Positions 1-11,400 of a stretch of DNA of 64,000 nt are shown here, piece by piece. Source of the DNA: Ischnura elegans (lineage: Eukaryota; Arthropoda; Insecta; Odonata; Coenagrionidae); assembly GCF_921293095.1 (NCBI RefSeq), contig NC_060252.1:5642001-5706000 (forward strand). The letters are read 5' to 3'. The stretch's first letter is position 1. Each line of letters opens with the position of its first letter. A program made the translations under genes and the position numbers. Below the pieces are notes generated by a model. It saw nothing but the letters and a program-made list of their open reading frames with translations, was not told where the DNA came from and did no database searches.

Positions 1-365
1 TTTATTGCCAAGTCTGACTCCACAACATGCACTGCCAACATGATGCACACATGACTCAAATTGCCCAGATGCATGCAATAAACAAACATAAGACTGACAT
101 GACTATCGGACGACTTCTTGAATAAGGTCTTTATTACTCCTGGTAAAAATGATTGTAGGATTGCAATAAAGTACTGTCCACCAAAGATCTGTGCAACAAA
201 ATTGAAGAGACAGCAATGCATTGCATATGGTGTCACTGCCAAAAGGTCTCCCATCACAGATATTGGAAATGGAAGATGGAGCAGTAGAAATGGGGGGATG
301 TCTATTTTGTATGCTGTGCCCTGTGAAAAGACACCCATTTTCCTTCGACAAGAATTTTCCTTCAT
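1..365 (-). other. Unidentified hydrophobic open frame, possible membrane-protein fragment
   Basis: Starting at an ATG at 365, the minus strand stays open for about 120 codons to the window edge. The peptide has hydrophobic stretches such as PPFLLLHLPFPISVMGDLLA and IFGGQYFIAILQSFLPG, which look like membrane segments. A stop lies just upstream of the ATG. I cannot name a family. It could be an exon of a transporter-like gene, a pseudogene fragment, or a chance open frame inside the NAT1 intron. Confidence 0.2.
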
Positions 366-3204
366 CAGTAGCTCCTACAGAATCAATGGGTATCCACATA
401 ATGATGAAAGCTGCTGAAGGTGACACGTGCTGATGGAGTTAACGACAAAGATGGCAGACAGTTCATCAAATCATATTATACACAGCATATAGGTATGGAC
501 GCCAAGTGATTATGCATTAAAAATGTTTTACTTAGTTCATTTTTTCACTAATTATTTTTCATAGTCATCATTCGGGGATATATTAATATACACAAGTGCA
601 GTTTTTTCACTCGGCCATTCTTCAATACTAACAAAGGATTGAATAAGCCTTCGTAAATTTAGAAACAATTACTTTCCTATTTATCATAACTGACATTTTC
701 ACCCTCAAAATTGTGTTGTAACCTAACAAATTCCCTGATAAAACATTGCAGAACCTTAAATTTTACTGCCACAGCACCTGAAACCTGGCAAAATCCCAAA
801 TCCAGAATCACGAAAGACCCAACTGTACCAGATTCAGGGTGTTCAACCGTAGAATCATTGAGCCCAATTTTGCTCTTACTGAGTGCTACTGAGCTAAGTT
901 GAAGATTTTCTTTTCTTCCTGTCCAGCATTCATTCAGGAGAAGGATTCATTATTGTATTGGAAAAACTTAGTAAGCTGTCAAAAATCTACTCTGTAAGCA
1001 TCCTTATCACCGATAAACAATACTTTGGGCACATCCTATAATGATCAAGGGAAGTGTGGACCTTGGGCTATCCACACAGCAGAGAGCATCATTTTTCCAA
1101 GCTGAATTAAGTTTTAACCAAAATATAGTTGGGATTATTGAAGTTCTAGAGAGAATTGACATGTAAATAAGTAAAAAGTCAAGAGAAATAAAAGTCACAC
1201 AAGACTAATGCATCACTTAGCTAAAATGATAGGCTAAAATGTGAAAATAACCGGGTGAATCTTACATATCCAATCTGAATGCATTCACAAATTTAGACTT
1301 TCATACAAATGAATACCCCCACTAACCTCCTACTTATTAACAATATTAAAACCATATGGTACATAAGTCACAAATAGCTTTTAATTTTCAGGTATCTAAA
1401 TGATATTAAAAAGATAAATATGAATGAAGAAAATTTATAATGCATACTTAAGTAAGTTTAGTACTGAGACAACTCTCCAAAAATTTAACTCCCTGGCTAT
1501 ATTTTCTGAATGTCATCATAAAATGTGAGCTTAGGAACCCCTTACATTTCCACGAGGATTAAGGATGCAATCACGGTGATGCAAAATGCATATTATTCTG
1601 TTTCTCTTCGTGTTAAACTCTGGAAGTTTCCTAATCCCTATGAATCAAAGCTCAAAATCCCAGCAAAAGCAGGAGAAATCAGCACATAAATAATAAAAAT
1701 CAACTACATGACAAAGGTTGACAAGAAAAACCTAATCACACTTAGAAAAGTTGCTTAATACACCACCTATTCATGCCCAAATACCATCACCATCAAAATT
1801 TCCAAGTTAGGAAAAAAACAAACTTAGTAATATTTCCTGGCTCCAAATGAATTCTCGAGACAAAATTATCAACCAGTTACAACTGCTTGTAACTGGCTAC
1901 TCAGATGTGCCATAGCTATCACAAAGGAAAATCTGTAGGAAACCATGAATGATTGTGTGAATTACTGACATAACGCCAAATTACACTGGCAAAAGCTTTG
2001 ACACAATACAATAGACAGCTATTACTGAATGGCTGAAAATGAGTGAATAAAATCCAACTTCAGTCCCACCCAAATGGCAAGTGTGTCCCTTTCTCAATAA
2101 GTATCCCTGTACAGCAACCTCCCTATACCCTTCTCAACCACCACACAGTCATACATGCAGCAAAGAAAAATCCTCCTCTCCTCCTGCTACAACACCCCAC
2201 CAAATCTTTCCCTTACCCAACATTGCAAACTAATAGTGAAGGGCTTTCATTTTTCACTGTCACTCTTGAAATGATTTTATTGAACCTATCTTTACGGACC
2301 ACCTACCCAGGAGGGACTCAAAACCAAGACCTTCAGTTTTGCAGGCTAACTTCTATGGAATTAGTCACAAAAAACTGCACACACATTTGCAAATTCCTCT
2401 TTAAATAACAATCAATATTAACATGTAACACTATACATAAAGTCTTACTTAACACTATAAATCACTGCAACATAGAAGAGTGGACACTCCTAGATAAAGC
2501 AGAAATTTCTCGACTTTGGAGACTACTACCATAGCTTACCAGGATATTTGATAATGAAATTTACCTTTATGGGACATTGATGTAATTAAAGGCATGTAAT
2601 TTTAACCTTATTTAACATTAAGTAAAATGTATGCATGAAAATAAATTCGAAAAGCTGTGGAGTTTCAGTTAACAACATAAGGAACAGGGATAGGTAATTA
2701 TCAAGGACAAATGTTTCCGGAGGAAGGGGAAGAACATCACCTGCAGCAATTTTTTTTGCTGTTTTCCAAGCCTGTTACCATGACGTGCAGCTTCCCCGAA
2801 ACGGAAGCCACTGAAAATTGACTGGGCACCACGACACACACGACAGGTGCTTCATTGGCACGTAAATTTTTTTTCTTTTATCTTGATAACCATGAAATCT
2901 GCACGAAGAGAATTGCATGCTTCAAGTTCATAATTATTCACCCCCTGCCAATAATCCTTATGGTGGCTCACAGGATATTATGTTAATGACTAACAGCACA
3001 GTATCCAAGGTCCCTAAGGACAGTCAACACTTCTGATCACACAAATAATACATGTGAGATTATGCAGGAATGGGAGAATATTAAATGTCCACATGACTTA
3101 GCAGAGAATTAAACCAAAATCAGCCTCTAGAATTAAACAAAGCCTTAATCCAGCAAACACCTCTAAAATCACAAGCCACAACTTGAAGTAGTGAGGTACA
3201 ATAC
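1..3204 (-). other. NAT1 intron running off the left edge
   Basis: No NAT1 exon is recognisable here. The sequence is AT-rich. The only notable coding-like piece is a hydrophobic open frame on the minus strand at 1-365, listed separately. I see no clear transposon ends. Confidence 0.6.
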
Positions 3205-3307
3205 CTTGATGTTCCCAAGCATCTTCTTCTTGGCAATTTGCCTCCGCTCCTCCTCCTCGGGTGTGAGTGGGGTCTCTCTTTGGTCAAACTGTCTTGATGC
3301 ATCAGAG
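3205..3307 (-). other. NAT1: NAT1 exon, last one inside the window
   Basis: Acceptor TTTCCTTGTAG, donor GTATTG. It encodes TPLTPEEEERRQIAKKKM then LGNIK. The family continues FIGELGKLDL at this point, and no such exon is found between 3204 and 1, so the next intron exceeds 3.2 kb. Confidence 0.93.
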
Positions 3308-4278
3308 CTACAAGGAAATTTCAGAACAATTACTCACAAGGTTAGCAAAACATACTATAAGACCTCAATAAAAATTTACACACTTTATTAAACACTTACC
3401 GTCTTTCAAATTCATCTTGACACTTGTTTAATAGAACGTCTTTGAAACTGCATTTACCATTGGGTGTCTCAAGGTTAGGAGCTTCCTCTGCTAGCCGTTT
3501 GCACAGCCGTGCATACATAGAACTATACTTCGGCTCATCGAGGGCTTTTTCGAAAATCTATGCAAGAAGAAATATTTAAAATCACACCTCTAGCAAAAAT
3601 AGTATGGCTCCAAGAACTTCGCCGCATAAAATATTAGTTACATTCAACATACCAGCAAAATGACTCCTTTAAGAATAGTGCTAGAATTTAGTCCTGCATG
3701 TTGTACTAGGTCATTACTCAGCTTCTGAAAATTTTCTGGGGTAAGTTTGTTGAGAATTCCCCGCACCTAAAAGAGGAAAAATCGATAAAACCACAACCTC
3801 ACTGATGGAAAGGAAATCGCTGCTGAGACTTAACGATACCTTACCACCACCTTCAGAGTGAAGACCGAAAGGAATTCTACGTTACCTGGCGAAAAACGAG
3901 GTCATTCTGATCTTCTTGGGAAAGTGCATCTCGTCTAACAGTAGAAGGAGGTATCCATCTGCGCTTGCTTGTGGACAGGGAACGGGGATCGTCCCTAGAC
4001 GTATAGAAAATTACACCTGGTTATTTATGGCAACGAATACATGACATTTCTAGCTAATTGCCGATGACGACTGAAACTGATTAACAACTTCGGTCGTTAA
4101 AAAACGGCAATTTCGCACACTATCAGATATCTGGAAACTCATCACAAATAAAAAATAACTGTTTACCTTCCTCCCGCGATACGAGAAGCACCCCCCTGTC
4201 CTCTCTGCCCGTCCGTCGTTGCTTGTTGGTCGGCCCCCAAACGATAAATAATTATATCTCAGGAATGGGCACGGGGAG
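3205..4278 (-). CDS. NAT1: NAT1/eIF4G2 (DAP5/p97), 5' part of gene, five exons
   Basis: Eukaryotic translation factor related to the middle and C-terminal parts of eIF4G; it binds eIF4A and eIF3 but not eIF4E and supports cap-independent or alternative initiation in the cytoplasm. Coding exons in transcript order are 4278-4167 (with 5' leader), 3994-3886, 3766-3653, 3557-3400 and 3307-3205. All junctions are GT-AG and phases agree. The peptide carries family hallmarks: GGASR near the N-terminus, RRWIPPSTVRRDAL, then the start of the MIF4G domain (VRGILNKLTPENF, LKGVILL, IFEKALDEPKYSSMY, CQDEFERR, TPEEEERRQIAKKKMLGNIK). About 178 codons are in the window; the rest of MIF4G, MA3 and W2 must lie left of position 1. 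No in-frame AUG precedes the conserved region in the first exon; an ACG at 4216-4214 is the best start candidate. Identity is firm and the start is inferred. Confidence 0.92.
3400..3557 (-). other. NAT1: NAT1 exon, MIF4G domain
   Basis: Acceptor CTTCTTGCATAG, donor GTAAGT. It encodes IFEKALDEPKYSSMY, CKRLAEEAPN and CQDEFER, which are diagnostic for the NAT1/eIF4G family. Phase is 0 in, 2 out. Confidence 0.95.
3653..3766 (-). other. NAT1: NAT1 exon, start of MIF4G domain
   Basis: Acceptor CCTCTTTTAG, donor GTATGT. It encodes the first MIF4G helices, beginning VRGILNKLTPENF and ending LKGVILL. Both ends are phase 0. Confidence 0.92.
3886..3994 (-). other. NAT1: NAT1 exon
   Basis: Acceptor CTATACGTCTAG, donor GTAACG. 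It encodes the linker with RRWIPPSTVRRDAL and ends in FRQ, just before MIF4G. Phase is 2 in, 0 out, and joins the flanking exons without a break. Confidence 0.9.
4167..4278 (-). other. NAT1: NAT1 exon with 5' leader and putative non-AUG start
   Basis: The acceptor is a pyrimidine-rich TTTCAG just upstream of 4278 and the donor follows 4167 (GGAAG then GTAAAC). The reading frame is fixed by the downstream exons. Read backward it passes GGASR, then TDGQRGQ, and reaches an in-frame TGA near 4261. No ATG occurs between that stop and the conserved region. The second of two tandem ACG codons (4216-4214) has A at -3 and G at +4. It sits seven codons before GGASR, the same distance as the GUG start of the vertebrate protein as I recall it. 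The upstream boundary could instead be a transcription start. Confidence 0.7.
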
Positions 4279-4599
4279 CTGAAACGAAAACATACCAATG
4301 TTGTAATAACAACACATTTAACAACGCGGCACTTCAAAAGATTTTAAGAGACAAAATGAATGTGTTCCTTTGCACTGGACGGTTAGGAAAAAAAATTTTC
4401 CCCAGGAACGCCGAGGCAAAGGTATTAATTTCGGCCTAATCGCACCACTCAAAATACAGGAATTCTGAATGGTTTCAAGTAGGCCATAAACATAGGTGAG
4501 GATATAAACAATATTCTGACCACCTAGTTCCACCAACTATTTAAGATGAACATTAAAGAAAACATCATTGAATAACGAAGCTACAAAATTGAACCACGA

Positions 4600-4640
4600 G
4601 AGAGAGCAGCCATCTTCGGATTGAATTCCGCCATATTGCT
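4600..4640 (-). promoter_or_regulatory. Candidate NAT1 promoter-proximal YY1/Pho-like motifs
   Basis: On the minus strand, AATATGGCGG (4637-4628) and GAAGATGGCTGC (4618-4607) resemble the YY1/Pho motif AAnATGGCGGC, which is often found just downstream of transcription starts. They lie about 330 bp upstream of the first NAT1 coding exon in the right orientation. Motif matches alone do not prove a promoter. Confidence 0.3.
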
Positions 4641-7118
4641 CCACCGCAGATCCGAGGGAAGTTTTTCCTCCACGACCCTTACTTCCACTTACGACAAGCT
4701 TGAATACACAAGAAATGTTTAAGAGAAATAATAACTATCCCCTCACGGTACGGACACCATGACTAATCCGTCAATTCACGCCATGTTCGCGAACCCTTTG
4801 TGGCACTACTGAGGGCAGCTACTAGCAAGGGAAAACACTAATAATGTGCACCCTTCATGCTAAATACGATAATGCCAAATAAAGAATCCAACAAACATAG
4901 AATTTTCAGAAGGGGTCGTGCGCAATGTAGGAATACACTCCGTAAGTGGATTGCAAAAAGATTCTTCCCGTAGAAAATAACGGCACCTGATGCAACCCCT
5001 ACTCGTATATACAACAGTCCTAAGTTGATTAATATGAGACAGTAAATAAACAAATAGGGCTAACAAGACTAACGAAGGGCTCCGCTAAAAAGGAAGTGGA
5101 CGATACGAATGGCACGACCTCTCACAAATATGAGGTGAAATCTCCTCGAGAAGGTTACGATTGGATACCGAAATGCCACCAAAATAAATGCAAGCATCAA
5201 TTCAATGTAATAATTACAAAGTAAGCGGAGATGGCATACCTTGACCGACTTCATTAGCTATTCCATGGTCCTTGAGCTATTCCGTCAGGTTCTACACGAT
5301 GCCCACTTCCTGTTATCGGTTCTTGACCAGAGACGTTCGACCCTACTCAACGCTGTCCGCTATGGCAGAACGAAGAAAGGTCAAAAACCCTTTCAAGGCT
5401 ACTCCCACTCCAGCGTTTCCCTACTTCCTGTGTTCCGAGGAAGGTCTTCCAAAGACGTTGCTCGAGTGATTCGACAAGGAGTTAACTTCACGCATTAGTA
5501 ATCGTTTAGACCATGAACATTAAACAACAAATAACTAAAAACCAATTATGCCTCATGATGCTTTACCTAACCAATCGAACTTTTTTAGACCCAACATCAT
5601 CCTACGGTGTATGACGACGTAAGAAATCACAGGAGCAAAATTGAAAAAGTTGGCAGTGTTATTGGAAGAAAATAGACGCCACCACACATGAAAAATGGAA
5701 ATTCCGGTAAAAATGAAGATGCCAGCGGTTTAAGTTGAAGAGGTCAACGCTTCTGTGAAATACGGAAATTCTCCGAAGCTCTCACCCCTTTCCCCGAATT
5801 TACTTTAATTCAAAGAACTACAGAACTGCGGACGCTACGCTAGTGAACTGCGAGATGTCAAATTTCTCACACGGTTCCATGAACTTCAGTAACTGTAACT
5901 AATTAAAGGTTGTGGTTCACGAGTTAGTCATGCCGTAAAGAATGCTAAAACAACAAAGAGACCCGGGAATGGATTCTTTCTCAGGAAGCGCCTTCCATTT
6001 CCGCAAATTTTCTGAAACCCGAAAAGCATTCATCGACCCCACACATGAAGTCCAGCCATCATAGTAGGCGTACTCTACTTTTTATACGGAGTTTACGAAC
6101 GAAAAGACCAAAGCGAGTATCGAAAAACCAAGTGCTACAATTGAAAATGCTTTAACTCTTTAGGGGTTGAAGGAATGGATTGATCTACCATAGGCAAATA
6201 CATAAGTAGGTGAAGGCTAAATCACTGACGATCTATATATAGGGCGTGCCACTTCCGGGAGTCTAGTAAGAATTTCAGTCAAGAGCAGCATATCCGAGAA
6301 CGCACATGCGCTATGACCCGTTTCGAAATCAGGGCATAAATTTAGGGCATCGTTATCGAAATTTGCGCAGGGAAAACTTCACGCGCAAGCTCATAAGAGG
6401 TGGCTTTCTGATCCATCCTCATAAATTGCACGAGAAAAAGGACAAAGTACCATTAAAAAAAACATTTTCTATTTTCCCTGGCGAATGATGGAATGTGCCA
6501 GAGTACGGTCAATAAAAAAAGGTATGGGAAACCCCAGTGGATGAAGGCAGAATCAGCCAGACATGTTTACACTAGCACAATGGAACCGTGCTTTTAAATA
6601 AAAAAATCCACAATGCATTACAGTATAAAAAGGCGGTCTATTATATCAAATTTAAAAAATACACGCGAAACGAGATATCCAAAAATTTACATTTTGACCA
6701 ATTACGGTAAGCGGTAAGGCAATACTACAGACCTGTAATATAACTAAGCCGTTCAACATGCCGCTTGAGATGGGCGAAGACCAAGCAAATACGCCATCCT
6801 TCGATTCTTTAAGCGAATTCGAGCTATAAGTGGACACATTAATACATACTAACTGCCTTTGATGAATATTATTTGAGCCAATTAACGTCATCGTTCTTAA
6901 ATGAGCCTTTAAAAATTACAGATTAATTCCTTTATTCCCAAGGACGCTAAATTCACACCAGACAAATTTGAAGAAAAACCGAGCCCGAGCACAGCACCGA
7001 CCAGAAATAAATACAAATCTATGCAGAAACCGACAGACTGGACCAGATTCCAGAGCCCACCAAAACAATACGTAAAATCAGCCATAACATGACGCGATCT
7101 CCAGAACCTTCATGGCGT

Positions 7119-7128
7119 CCGCCATTTT
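7119..7128 (-). promoter_or_regulatory. YY1/Pho-like motif in the intergenic region
   Basis: The minus strand reads AAAATGGCGG here, matching the YY1/Pho core. It could mark an alternative upstream NAT1 first exon or a syntaxin promoter element. Support is the motif alone. Confidence 0.2.
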
Positions 7129-8264
7129 GTTCAACACACTTCCACAGAGTGAATCATGCTATTATAATGGACAAGAATTCACTGAAAATGGATTTTTCCT
7201 CGTTAGGTAAGATTTAATGTGTTATACGAGCCTTTAGAAGATTAAATAAATAAGGCTGAAAATAAATTCCTACGTCTCGCCCCGCTGAAACGCACTCCGA
7301 ACTATTAATCGAGTATGAATTGACTTAATTCTCACGCCATAGGAAATCCAACTTACTTACACAAGTAAAACTTTAACCTATATCTACAATATCCCAAAGA
7401 CTAGACGTTTTCACGTAAATGCTAAATAATCCCAGTTTTGGCCTGACCTAGTTGATTGAAGTCGCCAAAACAGCGTGCTTAACAAATAATTTTTATCAAA
7501 TACCCAGAATCAGTGGTAAATAAATTAAATGCAAAACGTTAAATAGCCAAAATAAGATAACATACATTATTCTAAGCATTAAAAATATTCTGAGTTCACG
7601 CGTCAAAGCTCTAGGAAAGGAAGCCGTCACCAAGGACAACACAGACAAGGAAAGCGTATTTCGCTGAAATGGATAACCACTTCAATATTAAAATTATTTC
7701 AAGCGTAAGAAATACGTCTTTAACATTGAAATAAATGAAAATATTAATACAATTTCCAAATCAACACGAAAAAAAAGAATTACCCCAGAGGCGAAAATAC
7801 TTACGGGACGACGATGAACGTTCTGAGGACCACTGAGGACTTTCGCAATCGGAAGACTTCGGGCCTCTCGGTTCGCTTCGGAAAATTGTGACTTATAAGT
7901 CAAAACAAATTTGTGTGCATTAATCAATGACCACAAATTTATTTTAAAACTGCTTAAATAAAAAAATTGGCAATATTGAGTTTTTGTTCGGTTGAAAATT
8001 ACTTTGAAAATACATTTTGCATATCAATTGTTTAGTTCCGCCGTATGACTCGATATGACTAATCGTCTGCCACTGATATTTCTTGTTCAAATTATTATTT
8101 TTGCGTCAATTCGAGTGAGACGTGTGTAACACGTCGTATTAATCAATCATTAAGTTTTACTGTAATAGAAATCATCGATCGATGTTTTCTGAAACCTGTA
8201 GTTTGTGGTAGTGCTGCGTATTTTCAGTTGGCCAAATAGCTTCACCACCTTTGGGGAAGGCGAT

Positions 8265-8491
8265 ATGTCTCAGGCGATAAGTTCAGGGAGGGCTCAAAGA
8301 AACTATGGATCAACAAGTCAGGTCCCTGCTGTTGGTTTTTCAGGCCCAGATTTTAATAACATGGAATTTAATAGCATTTGTGATAGCATTACCACCAATC
8401 TTTATACTATCAACACTGCAAGGAAAACTTTGGAGAAAGCCTTGAAAACTATAGAGGCGGGAAAGGACAACGAAGGCCTTAGGGATAGCAT
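8265..8491 (+). other. Syx13: Syntaxin exon 1 (coding part)
   Basis: Opens at ATG 8265 and ends before donor GTAAGT in phase 2. It encodes the flexible N-terminus and the first Habc helix (FNSICDSITTNLYTIN). A CAG acceptor at about 8226 suggests the leader may continue from an upstream untranslated exon. Confidence 0.88.
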
Positions 8492-11400
8492 GTAAGTGCT
8501 TTCTTAATTGGTTTTGATAATTTTCATTCTGAAATTGAGAGGGGAACATTGCCCTAATTAGTAAACACTCGTGCATTTTCTCCCCTAAGCCACGTAACTC
8601 AAATGAGCACCAACGAAATTATCTCCCAAACTCAAAAGGAAGTGCAAGAACTTGGAGAACGGCGGCGAGGAGCAACTCTGCAGATAAAGCTTCAAGTGGA
8701 AAAGCTAATTCAGGATTACAAAGAAGCTGTACAACTTTACAGCAATGTACAGCAGGTAATGTGCAAGAATAATCTTGAAGTGAGTGTTTGTTGTTTTGTC
8801 ATGCTTTTATTTATTCCATTTAGATTTCTAGGCTCTGAAGAAGGCTTTCAATTTGCAGAATACATACGGAGAAGTAATTGATTCCTCGTTTTGATCATAA
8901 TTCAAGTATGGTGTATGTATTATATAAGTTGGCCAGGATTCAAAGAATTACGCTCACATATCAAATGGAAATATTAGCATTAAACGTTTGAGGTAGATTG
9001 CTTTTATCTTCCCCGATTGAGGTGCTATAAATCATAGGGAACTATCTAACTACTCTTTACTGAAAAATAATTCACCACAGGAAACATTTTTGTACCGAAG
9101 ATTGACTGTATCACATATGCTATGGGTCATTTTAAATTGCTAGTGCTGAAGTATAATATCTTATCTGGATATAAAGTGACTCAGCTATTCTAATTGCTGA
9201 GTCAGGCTTGAAACAAAAAGCTTTTAATGTCAAGTCAAGATGCTTGAATTAAGAAGAATTTGAGAACCTCATCTTATATATCATTATACAAGCCTAAGAG
9301 TAGTCTCCACGCTTCAAGCTTGCTCCAAGTTTGACTTTGTGGGGATGATTTATGCTCAGGAGTAGTTTATTATCTTAAGCTTGAATCATATTGATACTTA
9401 TTCATCCATTGCTGGCTCAACTTTGGGGAATTTCACCATGGTGATGGAAGTGAAAACATAATTTTTCATACATTTATTTTTGAAGTTTTGTAAATGTTTG
9501 TGGACCATATTGTCCCCATGTCTGCAACCATCAACATTGCTATCCTAATAGCCCACTTATACGATCATCCCGTGCACTGACCCCACTGGCTCACGGAGCA
9601 TGTACATTTTTATGCCATGTTTGTGTCTTTACCCCTGCATATTCTGCCAGAAATTCAATCGCCCTCGCCAAAGAAAAATTGATTCGTAAATGCATAGTTC
9701 CCTTCCGGGGGGAACATAAGAAGCCATTGTTTTCTGGAAGCAAATCAAGAGTGGTCTTACTTAGTAGAGGCGATCAGATGGAGCAGGTTCATATTTTCAT
9801 CTGCGTTTGTGGCAAAATGGATGGCTAGCAATTTCCCAAGAAATCAATCCCTTGGCATTGATTGGCGAAATAACTTACAGCGGAAAAATATTGACTTTTT
9901 CCAATAGTCTGATATTCCATTTGTGCGGACTGTCCCCATATGAAAGAGCAGGCCCAACCAAAACTCAATCTCCTCTCTGTTCAGTGGCCACCAGTCTGCT
10001 AAACTTGTACCGGGCGATGGGTTTCCTAGAAATGTGCTCTCTGCATTCCTCTCTGTTTCCCTAACAACAAGGTCATAAAACTTGTCGGTAAACACAAGGG
10101 AAAAGTAGTCTTTGGCGGTCGAACTTAAAGTAATTTTCTTTAGACAAGGGGATCCAACAAAGGCAAGGGTATTCCTATTCACGGGGGAATCAGCAGCCCA
10201 AGCAGCCTCAAATGTAGTGGTACTCCTTGCCGCCTTGGTTGTGCATGGTTCATCACTACTTCACGAGTCACTTTCTCCCGTGTCAGAAATGATGACCTGC
10301 AGGAAAAACTGTTATCCAACGAGTCGATTGCAAAAGCGCATATTTCATCCTCCCTAAGCATTTTCGTCGGTTGTTTTTTCTGCGAGGCTATAAAATGCTA
10401 AGAAAAATATTTTTATTGTATGAGTAATTAACTCTATATTAATTTGCAAGAATATGTAAATGTAACCACTTACCAGAAAGACCATAGGGATTGGGTGTTT
10501 CATCTTCATCTGGGTTCGTTGCAGGGTTATTTTCTCTTTGGCTCGCACCCTGCGAGACTCTTCTCTTCATCTTCAAAGAGAAGGTAAATACACTGAATAA
10601 AGATGGTGTAAGTTACACTGATAAAAATAAACTCCACCATGGTGGGTAAAGGAAGGGTAGTAGCCTTCATGGTGGGTAGTTACCCTTGCACAACCCACGC
10701 CCTACCCACCATTAATGGTAAGGGAAGGATAGAAAAATCCTTCGTCTACCCTTCCTTGGAACTCCTTCCCTTACCATCTGTCTACCCTTCCTCTACCCAC
10801 CATTAAGGGTAAGGGAAGGGTAGGAATATCCTTTGTCTACCCTTCCTTGGAACACCTTCCCTTACCATCCATCCACCCTTCCTCTACCCACCGTTAAGGG
10901 TAAGGGAAGGGTAGGAAAATCCTTTGCCTACCCTTCCTTGGAACTCCTTCCCTTACCATCCATCTACCCTTCCTCTACCCACCATTAAGGGTAAGGGACG
11001 GGTAGGAATATTCTACCCTTCCTTGGGACTCCTTCCCTTACCATCCGTCTACCCTTCCTCTACCCACCATTAAGGGTAAGGGAAGGGTAGGAATATTCTT
11101 CGTCTACCCTTCCTCTACCCACCATTAAGGGTAAGGGAAGGGTAGGAATATTCTTCGTCTACCCTTCCTTGGGACTTAGCATTTATTGCTGAGGAAAACA
11201 TATCCTGAAAGTGTCTCCTCTGCTACTTTCACCTGCTAAAGAGTATTGAGATCTGTACAAGACCGTAACCAGTCTTTGAAAGCAAAGATAGACGGGCTGC
11301 ACAATTAATCTTTAAAATTCCCCTAAGGAAAGCAACAATATACATATTCAGTGTCGTAGCCAGGGGTGGGGTCCGGACCCCCCGCCCCCCGAAATATAAA

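Larger units (their letters stand above)
4279..8264. other. Intergenic region between divergent NAT1 and syntaxin genes
   Basis: NAT1 reads left and the syntaxin reads right, so this stretch should hold both promoters and any 5' untranslated exons. I see no conserved coding exon. It contains YY1/Pho-like ATGGCGG motifs near 4607-4637 and 7119-7128 and several possible donors near 4680-4700. An AG acceptor at 8217-8226 may open the syntaxin leader exon. The short open frames here match nothing I recognise. Confidence 0.6.

Noticed and set aside
8205-8264. Upstream ATG giving a longer syntaxin N-terminus
   Set aside because: The added residues do not resemble syntaxins, and an AG acceptor lies inside this stretch; the ATG at 8265 gives the usual start.
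10640-11180. Telomere-like CCCTTACC repeats
   Set aside because: The unit is about 90 bp with alternating strands inside a transposon; it is not a simple telomeric array such as TTAGG.
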